Under the pieces are notes generated by a model that was given only the letters and a program-made list of their open reading frames with translations, ran no database searches and had not been told where the DNA came from. From Flammeovirga agarivorans (GTDB taxonomy: Bacteria > Bacteroidota > Bacteroidia > Cytophagales > Flammeovirgaceae), in contig NZ_JABAIL010000003.1 of the NCBI RefSeq assembly GCF_012641475.1, forward strand, positions 870,318-934,317: DNA of 64,000 bases, given 5' to 3'. Made by a program: the position numbers and the translations under genes. The stretch's first letter is position 1. Each line of letters opens with the position of its first letter. Below are positions 18,014-27,779 of the stretch, in pieces.

Positions 18014-21000
18014 ATGAAGAAGATCTTCAAATTTATATTTTCAAACGAACTAACTCTTGTAAGTTTGTTTCTCTATGCCATCAGTATGGCGGTGGCAACT
18101 TTCGTAGAAAATGACTTCGGAACACCTGCTGCAAGAGAACTTGTTTACAATGCCACATGGTTCGAAATATTACAAGTAATATTAGGACTAAACTTCATTG
18201 GTAACATTAAAAAATACAAGCTTTTCAGAAAAGAAAAAGCTGCTGTATTTACCTTTCATGCTGCTTTCATTATCATCTTATTTGGTGCATTCGTTACTCG
18301 TTACTTTGGATACGAAGGTAACATGCATATTAGAGAGGGACAAAGTAGTAATAAACTTGTCTCTTTAGATCGCTATTTCCAAGCTCACATTCATGGAAAC
18401 GGCGAAAATAAAGAATTTTCAAAGAAAAGCACTTTCACACAGATCCATCAACCTAATTTTGATTGGGAAGAAGATATTAAGGGAGATAATATTATTATCA
18501 CACCTAGAGAGTTTATTCCTGATGCGGTACAATCTGTTGTTGAAGGTGAAGCGAACGATGCCATTATTGAAATTGTAACGGCAACGGATCAAGGTAGAAA
18601 ATCTATCTTTCTTGAAAGAGGTAAGAGTATGTTCTTAAACGGACAAGAAGTTACTTTTGATAATCCTGTTCCAGGAGCTATCAATATTCAGGAGAAAGGA
18701 GTTGATTATACCATCAATGCTCCAGCACATTTAAGTTATTTCATCATGGCTCAGCAGGTAAGTGGATCTACTGATGCTAACAAGGAAGATAAATTACAAC
18801 AACAAGCTTTATACACTATGGGTGAATTAAAGTTTGTGATTAAAGATATACATCAAGGTGTAAAAATTGGGTACTCTCCAGCAACTACAAAGAAAATGAA
18901 GCAACAAGCGGCTGATTTATTATTTGTAGATGTTGAAGTTAATGGAGAGAAAAAAGAAGTGACTTTAGCTAGCTTAAGTGGTGTTGTTACTCCTTTTAAA
19001 GAAGTGAATCTTGGAGGATATAAAATTGATGTCTCATTTGGACCTGTGATTACTGAGCTTCCATTTAGCTTGTTCTTAAATCACTTTGAAATGGAAAAAT
19101 ACCCAGGTTCTGAAAACCCTTCTGCTTACTCATCAGAAGTTATCGTTCAAGATGGAGAAACATCATATCCTTACACCATCTTTATGAATAATGTATTAGA
19201 TCATGCCGGTTACCGTTTCTTCCAAGCTTCTTTTGATCAGGATGAAAAAGGTACTATTCTTTCTGTGAATCAAGATAGACCGGGTACAATCATCACATAC
19301 ATAGGTTACTTATTAATGACTTTAGCCATGATATTGAGTTTATTCGAAAAGAAATCAAGGTTCAGATTAGTAAGTGGGAAACTTTCCAAGTTAAAAGCAC
19401 AATCAGTTACACTTCTTATTGGTTTACTTGCCATTGGATATAGTTACTCAGCAAAAGCACAACTTGTAGAAGAAGATGTGGCAATTGAGGTAACTAAAGA
19501 GGCAGAAGCTCCAGCTGTTGTCGAGAGGTCACAACATGTAGCTTTGGAACACTCAAAGTTATTTGGTAGTCTGTTAGTTCAAGATATGGACGGACGTTTA
19601 AAACCGATCAATACTTTGAGTTCAGAATTCCTTCGTAAGCTTACAAGAAAAACAACTTATAAATTAGAAAAGCAAGACGGTACTATTGAGATGATGAACT
19701 CTGATCAGTTATTCCTTGCTTTACAGATGGACCCGAACTATTGGCAAGCAATGCCAATAATTAAGGTAGATAAAGATGCAGGTACTCCAGTTTTCGAAAT
19801 TTTGGGAATTGAAAAGAAGCCAATGGTTTCATTCAACGACTTAATCGACGATGCAGGAGATTATCTATTAAGAGATGCCGTAGATCAAGCTCAAAAGAAG
19901 AAACCTTCTGAGAGAGGAGAATTTGATAAGGAGCTGATTAAAATAGATGAGCGTTTCAATATCTTATTTCAAGGTCTTACAGGTAATTATTTAAAGATTT
20001 TCCCTGTACCAAACGATCCTGATAACAATTGGTTTAATTCCAATTTTATGGGTACTCCATATACATCTGAGGATTCTACGTTTGTTCGTAATATCACAAA
20101 GATGTATTTCATGGAAATCTATAAAGCTCGTCAGTCGAATGAGTGGCAAGATGCAAATCAAACATTAGAATATATCCGCCTTTTCCAAAAGAAGATGGGT
20201 GAAGAGATTTATTTATCGGATACAGCAATCAAAATGGAAATGTTGTATAACAAGATGAATATTTTCAATAACCTCTTCCCTATTTATTGGATGTTGGGTA
20301 TTTACTTATTAGCTGTTGCTTTATGGAGAGTATTTACTATAAATAAGCTAAGTGATAGAGCGTATACTGCAGGTGTCGTTTTAGAAATGATTGCTTTTGT
20401 CTTCTTTACAGGTAACTTACTGTTAAGATGGTATATCGCTCAATATCCACCATGGACAAATGGTTATGAGATGTTGATCCTTGTTGCTTGGGCCTTATTC
20501 TTATTTGGTTTTATCTTCTATAAAAAATCAGATTTTATTCTACCTCTTGTTTCATTATTTGGTGGTACATTATTATTTGTAAGTTTCTTAGACTGGTTGA
20601 ACCCTGAGATTACCAATTTAGTTCCTGTATTGAAATCATATTGGTTAAAAATACATGTAGCTATTATTGTAAGTTCATATGCACCTTTAGCACTATCAGC
20701 ATTACTTGGTTTTATCAATTTGATATTCATAGCTATTAGAAATGATAAATTTAAGAAGCCTATTCTTGAATTAACTTATGTTAGTGAGTTGTCGATGACA
20801 ATCGGTTTATATATGTTAGCGATAGGTACTTTCTTAGGCGGTGTTTGGGCGAACGAATCATGGGGACGTTATTGGGGTTGGGATCCTAAGGAAACTTGGG
20901 CACTTATCTCAGTAATTATTTACGCCGTAGTATTGCACTTACGATTAGTTCCTTCTTTAAAAGGCAACTATACTTTCAACTTAGCAAGTTTATTAGCTTT

Positions 21001-21166
21001 CTCAAGTATCGTAATGACATCATTTGGTGTAAACTATTATTTAACTGGTTTACACTCGTATGCTACAGGTGATCCTGTACCTGTTCCTACCTTTGTTTAT
21101 TGGGTAGTGTCATTTGTATTTATATTGGCAGTTACCGCTTATTATAGAGATAAGAAGAAAATATAA
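18014..21166 (+). CDS. ccsBA: Fused CcsB (ResB)-CcsA cytochrome c haem-attachment protein, NrfI-like
   Basis: 1050 residues, joining both halves of the system II cytochrome c synthetase. The ResB/CcsB half (about 1-460) has membrane helices near the start and at about 430-445 around a large periplasmic domain. The CcsA half (about 760-1050) has several helices and the haem-handling tryptophan motif SWGRYWGWDPKETWAL near residue 948-963. It moves haem outward and joins it to CxxCH cysteines. It lies 151 bp after nrfA. In Wolinella a CcsBA protein beside nrfHA (NrfI) is dedicated to the CxxCK haem, and the same role here is inferred from context. A very strong terminator follows. Confidence 0.94.
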   Translation: MKKIFKFIFSNELTLVSLFLYAISMAVATFVENDFGTPAARELVYNATWFEILQVILGLNFIGNIKKYKLFRKEKAAVFTFHAAFIIILFGAFVTRYFGYEGNMHIREGQSSNKLVSLDRYFQAHIHGNGENKEFSKKSTFTQIHQPNFDWEEDIKGDNIIITPREFIPDAVQSVVEGEANDAIIEIVTATDQGRKSIFLERGKSMFLNGQEVTFDNPVPGAINIQEKGVDYTINAPAHLSYFIMAQQVSGSTDANKEDKLQQQALYTMGELKFVIKDIHQGVKIGYSPATTKKMKQQAADLLFVDVEVNGEKKEVTLASLSGVVTPFKEVNLGGYKIDVSFGPVITELPFSLFLNHFEMEKYPGSENPSAYSSEVIVQDGETSYPYTIFMNNVLDHAGYRFFQASFDQDEKGTILSVNQDRPGTIITYIGYLLMTLAMILSLFEKKSRFRLVSGKLSKLKAQSVTLLIGLLAIGYSYSAKAQLVEEDVAIEVTKEAEAPAVVERSQHVALEHSKLFGSLLVQDMDGRLKPINTLSSEFLRKLTRKTTYKLEKQDGTIEMMNSDQLFLALQMDPNYWQAMPIIKVDKDAGTPVFEILGIEKKPMVSFNDLIDDAGDYLLRDAVDQAQKKKPSERGEFDKELIKIDERFNILFQGLTGNYLKIFPVPNDPDNNWFNSNFMGTPYTSEDSTFVRNITKMYFMEIYKARQSNEWQDANQTLEYIRLFQKKMGEEIYLSDTAIKMEMLYNKMNIFNNLFPIYWMLGIYLLAVALWRVFTINKLSDRAYTAGVVLEMIAFVFFTGNLLLRWYIAQYPPWTNGYEMLILVAWALFLFGFIFYKKSDFILPLVSLFGGTLLFVSFLDWLNPEITNLVPVLKSYWLKIHVAIIVSSYAPLALSALLGFINLIFIAIRNDKFKKPILELTYVSELSMTIGLYMLAIGTFLGGVWANESWGRYWGWDPKETWALISVIIYAVVLHLRLVPSLKGNYTFNLASLLAFSSIVMTSFGVNYYLTGLHSYATGDPVPVPTFVYWVVSFVFILAVTAYYRDKKKI

Positions 21167-21187
21167 TCAATAGATTATCAGATATAT

Positions 21188-21229
21188 AAATGGTCATTTT
21201 TCATTTTTTTGAAAAGTGACCATTTTTTT
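21188..21229 (+). terminator. ccsBA terminator
   Basis: AAATGGTCA/TGACCATTT, extended by TTTTC/GAAAA after one mismatch, with a T-run of seven at its 3' side. It shows that the next gene cannot start as far upstream as 21216. Confidence 0.85.
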
Positions 21230-21290
21230 GGTGACATTTTTAAAGCATCGATATAAGAAGGTGAATCAAAAAACAAAACAAAATTACATT

Positions 21291-21896
21291 ATGAAAAAGT
21301 TTCTCTCAATCGCCTTATCAATGCTTATGTCATTATTCGTTTTTGCTGAAGATGATAAAAATAAAAACACTGAAGAAGCCATTGTCAATTCATCAGAAAG
21401 TACAGAGAAAGTAGAAATATTTAAAGGCATGTACTTAAATATGACTGATGAGGACACATACAATTATATTATTAAAGAGTTAGATGGTGAAGTAGAAAGC
21501 CATGGTGAATATTTAGTTGATTTTCTTGGACAGGAAGTATTTATGCGTCCTATTTTTGAAAATGATAGATTAAGTAAAGTAGATATTGTTTTCAGATCTG
21601 AAGATGTAGGGTTAGTTGAATCTAACTTAATCATGCTGGAAAAAGTCTTAAATGGCATGGAAGGATGGACAGAGTTCAAAGCAACGACAGATCAATGGTT
21701 ATTTGAAAAAGATATGGACAATACTATTCAACAGATGAATCAGTTGACGGTATATACCTATGGTATTCATAGAGATGAAATCGGTCATGGTTGGCATGCA
21801 CAAGTCCAGTTTGCTCCTCGTTTTGATTCAGGTGTTGAATTAACAGAGGAAGAAATGAATGAAAAAAGAGAAGAAGTTAACCAGATCATCAACTAA
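21291..21896 (+). CDS. Secreted hypothetical protein
   Basis: 201 residues from the ATG at 21291, which begins a clear signal peptide (MKKFLSIALSMLMSLFVFA). A start further upstream would lie inside the ccsBA terminator. The mature protein is acidic and soluble, probably periplasmic, and ends in a Glu-rich tail. I recognise no domain. It sits between the cytochrome maturation gene and a thioredoxin-like gene but has no cysteine pair. The function is unknown. Confidence 0.8.
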   Translation: MKKFLSIALSMLMSLFVFAEDDKNKNTEEAIVNSSESTEKVEIFKGMYLNMTDEDTYNYIIKELDGEVESHGEYLVDFLGQEVFMRPIFENDRLSKVDIVFRSEDVGLVESNLIMLEKVLNGMEGWTEFKATTDQWLFEKDMDNTIQQMNQLTVYTYGIHRDEIGHGWHAQVQFAPRFDSGVELTEEEMNEKREEVNQIIN

Positions 21897-22018
21897 TTCG
21901 TTATTTCTTATTAAACTTTTCTTAGGTCATACATCAATGTATGACCTTTTTAATTTTGTCAATTTTAAATAACTATAATAATGATTACCTTTATAAATAG
22001 ATATTATTCAAAATAGAT

Positions 22019-22495
22019 ATGAAAAAGACGATCATCACTTTATTCTTATTATTAACCGTATCAATTACTTTATTTGCACAAGAAAAAAAAGAAATACCAC
22101 CAATTGAAGATCCTGTAACGAAGGAAGGGTGGATTAATGATGCAAATATTGCTTTTAAATCGGCAAAAGAAGAGAACAGGCCTATGATCATGGACTTCAC
22201 AGGAAGTGATTGGTGTGGTTGGTGTAAGAAAATTGACAAAGAAATTTTTGATACACCTGAATTCAAAAAATGGGTAAAAGAAAACGATATTATTTTACTT
22301 GAACTTGACTTCCCAAAGAGCTTTAAACAATCAGAACAGTTAAGAGCTCAAAATTATTTTCTCTCACAACAGTATAAAATACAGGGCTACCCTACTATTT
22401 TAGTCGTAAAAGATGGAAAAGGAATTCAGATGGGATATCAAAAAGGTGGAGCTGAAGCATGGATTAAATCAGTAGAAGATCAAATGGAAATTTAA
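22019..22495 (+). CDS. Periplasmic thioredoxin-like protein (CGWC)
   Basis: 158 residues with signal peptide MKKTIITLFLLLTVSITLFAQ. The thioredoxin fold has the active site SDWCGWCKKIDKEIF and the cis-proline loop IQGYPTILVVKDGKG. It belongs to the thioredoxin_7/DUF255-like exported proteins common in Bacteroidota, which act as thiol reductants or oxidants in the envelope. Its place near nrfHA and ccsBA would fit keeping apocytochrome cysteines reduced, but it has its own upstream spacer and that role is inference. A bidirectional terminator begins at its stop codon. Confidence 0.9.
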   Translation: MKKTIITLFLLLTVSITLFAQEKKEIPPIEDPVTKEGWINDANIAFKSAKEENRPMIMDFTGSDWCGWCKKIDKEIFDTPEFKKWVKENDIILLELDFPKSFKQSEQLRAQNYFLSQQYKIQGYPTILVVKDGKGIQMGYQKGGAEAWIKSVEDQMEI

Positions 22496-22537
22496 AAAAA
22501 AAGGATCAAGTAAGTTAATTACTTGATCCTTTTTTTT
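22494..22537. terminator. Bidirectional terminator between convergent genes
   Basis: A 13-bp perfect stem (22501-22513 with 22519-22531) flanked by an A-run on the left and a T-run on the right. It works in both directions and overlaps the stop codons of both flanking genes. Confidence 0.85.
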
Positions 22538-23405
22538 AGTGGTTATTTCCTGGTTCCCAGATTAATCTACAGAATGCACTCATACGTTCATTTTCTCTGT
22601 AAATAGGTATACCGGCTACGATACCTACTAATAGATTGTCTGCCAATGCGACTCTCATTTGTGGTCTAATTGTCATATCAAAATCACCACTTTCTATTGT
22701 TTGGTTAAATTCCACTCCAACAAAATTGGTGGTACCTGGGATCATATAGTGAAAGGAAGGGTTGATTTCATAAGAAAAATCAAAAGTCTTAGTTTTATAT
22801 ACTTGCTCAATACTTGGCCCTGTATAAATTAAGGAGTGCCAATTTCTTCCCCATCTTTTTGCAACAACAAAGAATGGATTATAAATATTCCCTTTGACTA
22901 ATGGATCTCCCCAATCTCTAAAGTCTGAAAAGGTGATTTCGTTGATATAACCTAATGCCATAGACATGTTCATCTTTTCAGAAACAAGAAAAGTCCATTG
23001 TGTCGCTAATTTTAAACTTTCTAATTTATCAGAGGGGATAGAATCTCTCTCTACACCTTCTTGTGGTGCATAAAAGACAAATGGCAATTCGACTTCAAAA
23101 CCTAATCTATTGATGGGAGCCCATTCGTATTCTACTAAAGTTTCGTATTTATCATATTTGAGATTATCCACTAGTTCCATTCCGACGTTCCATTCTTTTT
23201 CGCCTTTTCTTGCACCGAGGTCTCGGATAAGGTCTATATATAGAGGCTCAGCATGGAGAATTTTTACAGGTAATTGATCATCTTCATAATGGTGAATATA
23301 AATACTATCTTCTTGTGTTTTTGAATAAATAATGTCATCATCATTCTGGGAAAAACTGTAAAATGATAAGAACATAAGTAGTATTACGAACAAATTAGAT
23401 TTCAT
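22536..23405 (-). CDS. Conserved exported protein, probable outer-membrane beta-barrel
   Basis: 289 residues with signal peptide MKSNLFVILLMFLSFYSFSQ. The mature part begins with a strongly conserved-looking segment (HAEPLYIDLIRDLGARKGEK), then alternating hydrophobic strands with aromatic ends that suggest a small barrel. I know similar proteins only as uncharacterised Bacteroidota proteins. It is separated from the RND operon upstream by a terminator, so it has its own promoter in 23406-23483. The function is unknown. Confidence 0.75.
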   Translation of the reverse strand: MKSNLFVILLMFLSFYSFSQNDDDIIYSKTQEDSIYIHHYEDDQLPVKILHAEPLYIDLIRDLGARKGEKEWNVGMELVDNLKYDKYETLVEYEWAPINRLGFEVELPFVFYAPQEGVERDSIPSDKLESLKLATQWTFLVSEKMNMSMALGYINEITFSDFRDWGDPLVKGNIYNPFFVVAKRWGRNWHSLIYTGPSIEQVYKTKTFDFSYEINPSFHYMIPGTTNFVGVEFNQTIESGDFDMTIRPQMRVALADNLLVGIVAGIPIYRENERMSAFCRLIWEPGNNH

Positions 23406-23483
23406 AAATTAGGTCAAATGAAAATTAGAGAAGTTTTATATACTACAAATATAGAAGAAGAATATTATTGTGTTGTTTGTTGA

Positions 23484-23516
23484 AAATAAAAAAACCTACC
23501 TCAAAAGAGATAGGTT
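23484..23516 (-). terminator. Terminator of the second RND operon
   Basis: A 10-bp stem with one G-T wobble (23493-23502 with 23507-23516) and a four-base loop, followed on the minus strand by seven Ts. It lies 16 bp after the RND stop codon. Confidence 0.8.
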
Positions 23517-23531
23517 CTATTTTTATACTTT

Positions 23532-26500
23532 TTAGATCTCAAAATCACCAGTGTAATCCTTGTATTTTACTCTGTAGAACAAACTATAGAATACTGGAAC
23601 TAAGACCAGCGTGAGTACTGTAGCAAACAGTAAACCGAACAATAAACTGACTGCTAACGGTTCGAACATTACTCCACCTCCTAACCAAAGTGGAATTAAA
23701 CCACAGACAGTGGTTGCTGTTGTCAATAAGATAGGTCTAAACCTTTCCAGTGCTGCAGCTACTACAGCATCTTGTGGGGTACGTTGGTTTTCAGTTAACT
23801 CAATTTCAATTCTATCAATAAGAACAATACCATTATTAACCACAATACCAGCGAGTGAAACCAAGCCTAAGAAACCAAAGAAGCCCATATACGAATTACC
23901 AATAAATAATCCATAGTATACACCAATTGCTCCCATTGGGATTGTTAATAATATAATTGCTGCTTTCTTAAGCGAGTTAAACTGTCCTACAAGGAGCAGC
24001 ACAATGATACAGAATGCTAAAGGTAAAAATTCAATCACTGAGCCTATACCTTTTCTTGTTTGTTCAATATCACCACCAAAATCGAAGAAATATCCTGTTT
24101 CCCATTCCTTTTGATCTTCTTCTAACCACGGTCTCATAGATGCCATCACTTCATTTGAAGTTGTATTTTTATCTACATTGGCTGTTACTGTGATAGTCTT
24201 GAACAGGTCATACCTTTTAATTTTTGTATACTGCCATCTTGGGATAATATCAGCTACTTGTTTTAGAGGTACGTTTTGACCATTCATTTGAGAGTAGATA
24301 TTGATCGATTCTAACTGATTTAGAGTATAATTTCCATTATGAGCATCTTTCATCATGATAGGAATCGATTCGTCATCTTCTCTATATTTATCCAATTCAA
24401 CACCTGTGATGGAAGTCAGCATGGATAAGGCAATATCTTGATTGGTCACACCAGCTAACTCAGCCCGATCAGGATCAATTTTAATGATGAACTTTTTCGT
24501 TTTCATCCCCCAGTCATCCCCGATATTTTTAGCACCCGGAATGGTAGCCAACTTCTCTTTTGTCCTGTCTACCAATTCATAAAGAACTAAAGGATCTCTA
24601 CCAGAAATACGTATTTCGATAGGATTATCCGCTCCACCTGCACTTCCTAACCTTTTGATTCTAGGCTGAACATCAGGGAAGTGATTGAAAATAAACCAAT
24701 CCAAACTATCAATTACAGTCTGATTAAAATTGTCGGATGTGGTGTTGATCAAAATATGTGCAGTGTAAGAGGATTTCTCAGGAGCTTTATAACCCAAATC
24801 ATATTTTGGAGCACCTTCTCCTATATAAGTGGTGAAATCTACTACTCCTTCAGTATCTTCTTCATGCTCAGGTTTTAATAAGAACCTTTGTAGGTAATCA
24901 TCGACTTGCTGTACCACATCTTCTGTAACTGTAATATCAGAGGTCATTGGTAATTCTAAGTTTACTGTTACCAAAGCTCTATCAGAGTCAGGCATAAAGA
25001 TAAATGGAACATAAGGAGCAATCTTTGTCATCGATAGGAAACATAAAAGAATCACCATGATAAAAAGGATTGGCCTTTTTAAATTCCATATCAAAAAGGG
25101 TTTATACAAACCTACCAATTTATCAAAATTGGACTCAGAATGCTTGTTATTCTCTGATTTTGGCTCCTTCTTCTTTACTCTAATGAGGTATGTTGCAAGC
25201 AATGGAATCAAAGTAATCGACATCACCCATGAACTAACAAGTGCAATCGTGATTACTACGAAAATTGGACCTACTACCTCTCCCATTGTAGATTTGGCAA
25301 GGTAGAATGCTAAGAATGCTGCAGATGTTGTTAAGGTTGAAATTAATAAAGGAACAGTAAGTTCTTTTGCCGAACTAATAGCTGCATCATATACTTTATC
25401 TCCCCTTTCCATTTTTACCATAATGGATTCAGAAACTACAATAGCGTTATCTACTAACATACCCAATGCCATGATCAAGGCAGCTAATGAGATCTGATTT
25501 AAACCTACATCTAATAACCCCATGATAACAAATGAAATCACAATTGTAGAAGGAATTAGTGCGGCAACAACAAGCCCTGTTCTTAATCCTAAGAAAAGTA
25601 GCATTACTGCTAATACAGTTGCTACAGATTGGATTAAGTTACTAACGAAAGCATCTACCGAAGATTCTACATATAAATCTGCAGAGGCACTTCTAGTAAA
25701 TTCAATACCCCATGGATATTGCGATTGGTAGTATTTTATTTTTTCATCAATCTCTTGCCCAAGATCAACAATATTACCACCATCCTTTAATTTGACACCA
25801 ATAGAAATGGCAGGCTTTCCGGAAACCTTTACAATACTAGATGCTGGATCCTTGTACCCTCTCCTAATTTTTGCAATATCCCCTAAGTGTACCGATTTAC
25901 CATCTTTTAGTGGAATCACGACGTTGGAGATATCTTTTACCGACTCAAAACTACCTGTAGGCTCTAGAATAATTCTTTCATTACCATATTTAATATCTCC
26001 TCCAGGGAAAATGATATTGGTATTGGCAATGGCACTTTTAATCATATTTGTAGTCAACTGATATTGAGAAACAGCTGCATTATCAAACTCTACAAATACA
26101 TTTTCTACCTGTTCACCTACAATCTCTACTCTTGCCGCATTGGGTAGTTTAATTAAACCATCTTTTACGTCTTTGGCGATATCATAAAGCTCTTTGTACG
26201 AATAGCCATCTCCCGTAATAGAATAGATGACACCGAACATATCGACAATATCTTCGTCTTTAATTTGAATAGAGCAACCGTCTGGTAAATCTGGTTTCAC
26301 CTCATCGACTCTTCTTCGAATCTTATCATAGATAGGTTGCATCTCCTTGTACATCTCTTTAATCTCTAAAGTGATGATAGATACATTATTTCTAGATTCA
26401 GATTTGATATAGCTTAATTCAGAAACTTGTTGAAGCTGCTTCTCAATTTTATCTGTAACAAGCATTTCAACACGTTCAGGGGAACCACCAGGGTACGTCG

Positions 26501-26645
26501 TCACTACAGAAACAAAACGTACTGTAAATGGAGGCATACTGTCTCTTGGCATCTGTTCATACGTCTGAAAGCCAAGTACACCCAACACAACTATTAATGT
26601 AAATGTGAGGATGTTATATTTTATCGAAAATTCAGTAATATTCAT
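23532..26645 (-). CDS. RND efflux permease
   Basis: 1037 residues, full length for an AcrB/MexB-type inner-membrane proton antiporter. It has 12 expected membrane helices, two large periplasmic loops, and the intramembrane motif GMLVDNAIVVSES near residue 398. AcrB has two Asp here; this protein keeps the first and has Asn in place of the second, a variant seen in other RND families. It starts 9 bp after the adaptor gene. Together with the adaptor and the SBP-TolC fusion protein it makes a complete tripartite pump. The substrate is unknown. Confidence 0.94.
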   Translation of the reverse strand: MNITEFSIKYNILTFTLIVVLGVLGFQTYEQMPRDSMPPFTVRFVSVVTTYPGGSPERVEMLVTDKIEKQLQQVSELSYIKSESRNNVSIITLEIKEMYKEMQPIYDKIRRRVDEVKPDLPDGCSIQIKDEDIVDMFGVIYSITGDGYSYKELYDIAKDVKDGLIKLPNAARVEIVGEQVENVFVEFDNAAVSQYQLTTNMIKSAIANTNIIFPGGDIKYGNERIILEPTGSFESVKDISNVVIPLKDGKSVHLGDIAKIRRGYKDPASSIVKVSGKPAISIGVKLKDGGNIVDLGQEIDEKIKYYQSQYPWGIEFTRSASADLYVESSVDAFVSNLIQSVATVLAVMLLFLGLRTGLVVAALIPSTIVISFVIMGLLDVGLNQISLAALIMALGMLVDNAIVVSESIMVKMERGDKVYDAAISSAKELTVPLLISTLTTSAAFLAFYLAKSTMGEVVGPIFVVITIALVSSWVMSITLIPLLATYLIRVKKKEPKSENNKHSESNFDKLVGLYKPFLIWNLKRPILFIMVILLCFLSMTKIAPYVPFIFMPDSDRALVTVNLELPMTSDITVTEDVVQQVDDYLQRFLLKPEHEEDTEGVVDFTTYIGEGAPKYDLGYKAPEKSSYTAHILINTTSDNFNQTVIDSLDWFIFNHFPDVQPRIKRLGSAGGADNPIEIRISGRDPLVLYELVDRTKEKLATIPGAKNIGDDWGMKTKKFIIKIDPDRAELAGVTNQDIALSMLTSITGVELDKYREDDESIPIMMKDAHNGNYTLNQLESINIYSQMNGQNVPLKQVADIIPRWQYTKIKRYDLFKTITVTANVDKNTTSNEVMASMRPWLEEDQKEWETGYFFDFGGDIEQTRKGIGSVIEFLPLAFCIIVLLLVGQFNSLKKAAIILLTIPMGAIGVYYGLFIGNSYMGFFGFLGLVSLAGIVVNNGIVLIDRIEIELTENQRTPQDAVVAAALERFRPILLTTATTVCGLIPLWLGGGVMFEPLAVSLLFGLLFATVLTLVLVPVFYSLFYRVKYKDYTGDFEI

Positions 26646-26654
26646 CCTACTTTT

Positions 26655-27758
26655 TTATTTCTGTTGGTATTTTGGTAAGAACTTTACTTTAAGTCCATCT
26701 GTAATTTTTGTGACTCCAGATGTGACAACACTATCACCTTCTTTTAAACCAGATAGTACTATAAATCCATTATTTCTTAGCTCTCCGATTTTAATTTTGG
26801 TCATATGTACCGTTCCTGTTTTGTCATCATTTTTCTTTACTACGAAAACAAACTTTTCACCTTGCACATCTTCATTGACTGCCTCAACAGGAACTATCAT
26901 AAATGGTTCAGTAGATTTTTTCTGAACTTGGAAAGTGACATTGGCCGACATACCTGGTCGAACTAGATTTGATTTTGTATCTAGTAAAACGGTGACAGGG
27001 AAAGTGGATGAAACATCAGAAACATAAGACATTTTTGTTACTCGTCCGGTAAACTTCTTTCCTTTTACGGAAGTAAATGAAACGCTTACTTTATCTCCAT
27101 TTGATATCTTAGAAATATATTTTTCAGGAATGCCAACTTTAATTTCTAAATCATTGCCAGAAGCAAATTTGACTACAGCATTACCAGCTTTAATATTTTC
27201 ATTTTTCGAAGCAATTTTCTCAGCGATGATACCATTCATAGGTACATAAAGTTTGTAGTACCCCAATTCTCTTCTTTTTAAGTCTTCTGTTTGTTGACTG
27301 GTTTCAAAAGAAGCTTTTGATGATGAAAAAGCATTTTTAGCTTGTTCGTATTCTGAAAGAGAGACATTGTTCGCCTCATATAACTTCTTAGTACGATCAA
27401 GATTGGCCTTAGCTGTTTCCAGTTGTACTCTTGCACTTTGTGTTTGAGCAACAACTTGCTGGAAGGCGATTTTCGCATCAGAATCGTCAATTGTCGCAAT
27501 AAGTTGTCCTTTCTTGACAACATCTCCTTCAACGACTCTGATGCTCGTTAGTACACCACTAACTCTAAAACTTAAGTCAGATTCTGTTCCAGCTTTGGAA
27601 ACACCAGCAAACGTCTGGAATGCTTCACCACCGGAATAGAATACTTGTTTATATCGTACAGGTCTAATGATCTCTTCTTTAGTTTCCTCTTCTTTTTGAC
27701 AAGAAAAGAAGGATATACTCAACCAAATTGAAAGTGTTATCTTGATAAGATTTTTCAT
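26655..27758 (-). CDS. RND efflux periplasmic adaptor lipoprotein
   Basis: 367 residues with lipobox SISFFSC (Cys20). It has an HlyD/AcrA-type architecture: first lipoyl half VVEGDVVKKGQLIATIDDSD, a helical hairpin at about 90-140, second half KLYVPMNGIIAEKIA, then barrel and membrane-proximal domains ending in a VTSGVTKITDGLKV motif typical of adaptors. It is the middle gene of a three-gene operon, 21 bp after the TolC fusion gene and 9 bp before the permease. Confidence 0.94.
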   Translation of the reverse strand: MKNLIKITLSIWLSISFFSCQKEEETKEEIIRPVRYKQVFYSGGEAFQTFAGVSKAGTESDLSFRVSGVLTSIRVVEGDVVKKGQLIATIDDSDAKIAFQQVVAQTQSARVQLETAKANLDRTKKLYEANNVSLSEYEQAKNAFSSSKASFETSQQTEDLKRRELGYYKLYVPMNGIIAEKIASKNENIKAGNAVVKFASGNDLEIKVGIPEKYISKISNGDKVSVSFTSVKGKKFTGRVTKMSYVSDVSSTFPVTVLLDTKSNLVRPGMSANVTFQVQKKSTEPFMIVPVEAVNEDVQGEKFVFVVKKNDDKTGTVHMTKIKIGELRNNGFIVLSGLKEGDSVVTSGVTKITDGLKVKFLPKYQQK

Positions 27759-27779
27759 GGATCTATATTTTGCTAATTT

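Noticed and set aside
21216-21290. Upstream start for the secreted protein at 21291
   Set aside because: The extra 25 codons lie partly inside the ccsBA terminator, and the ATG at 21291 begins a textbook signal peptide.
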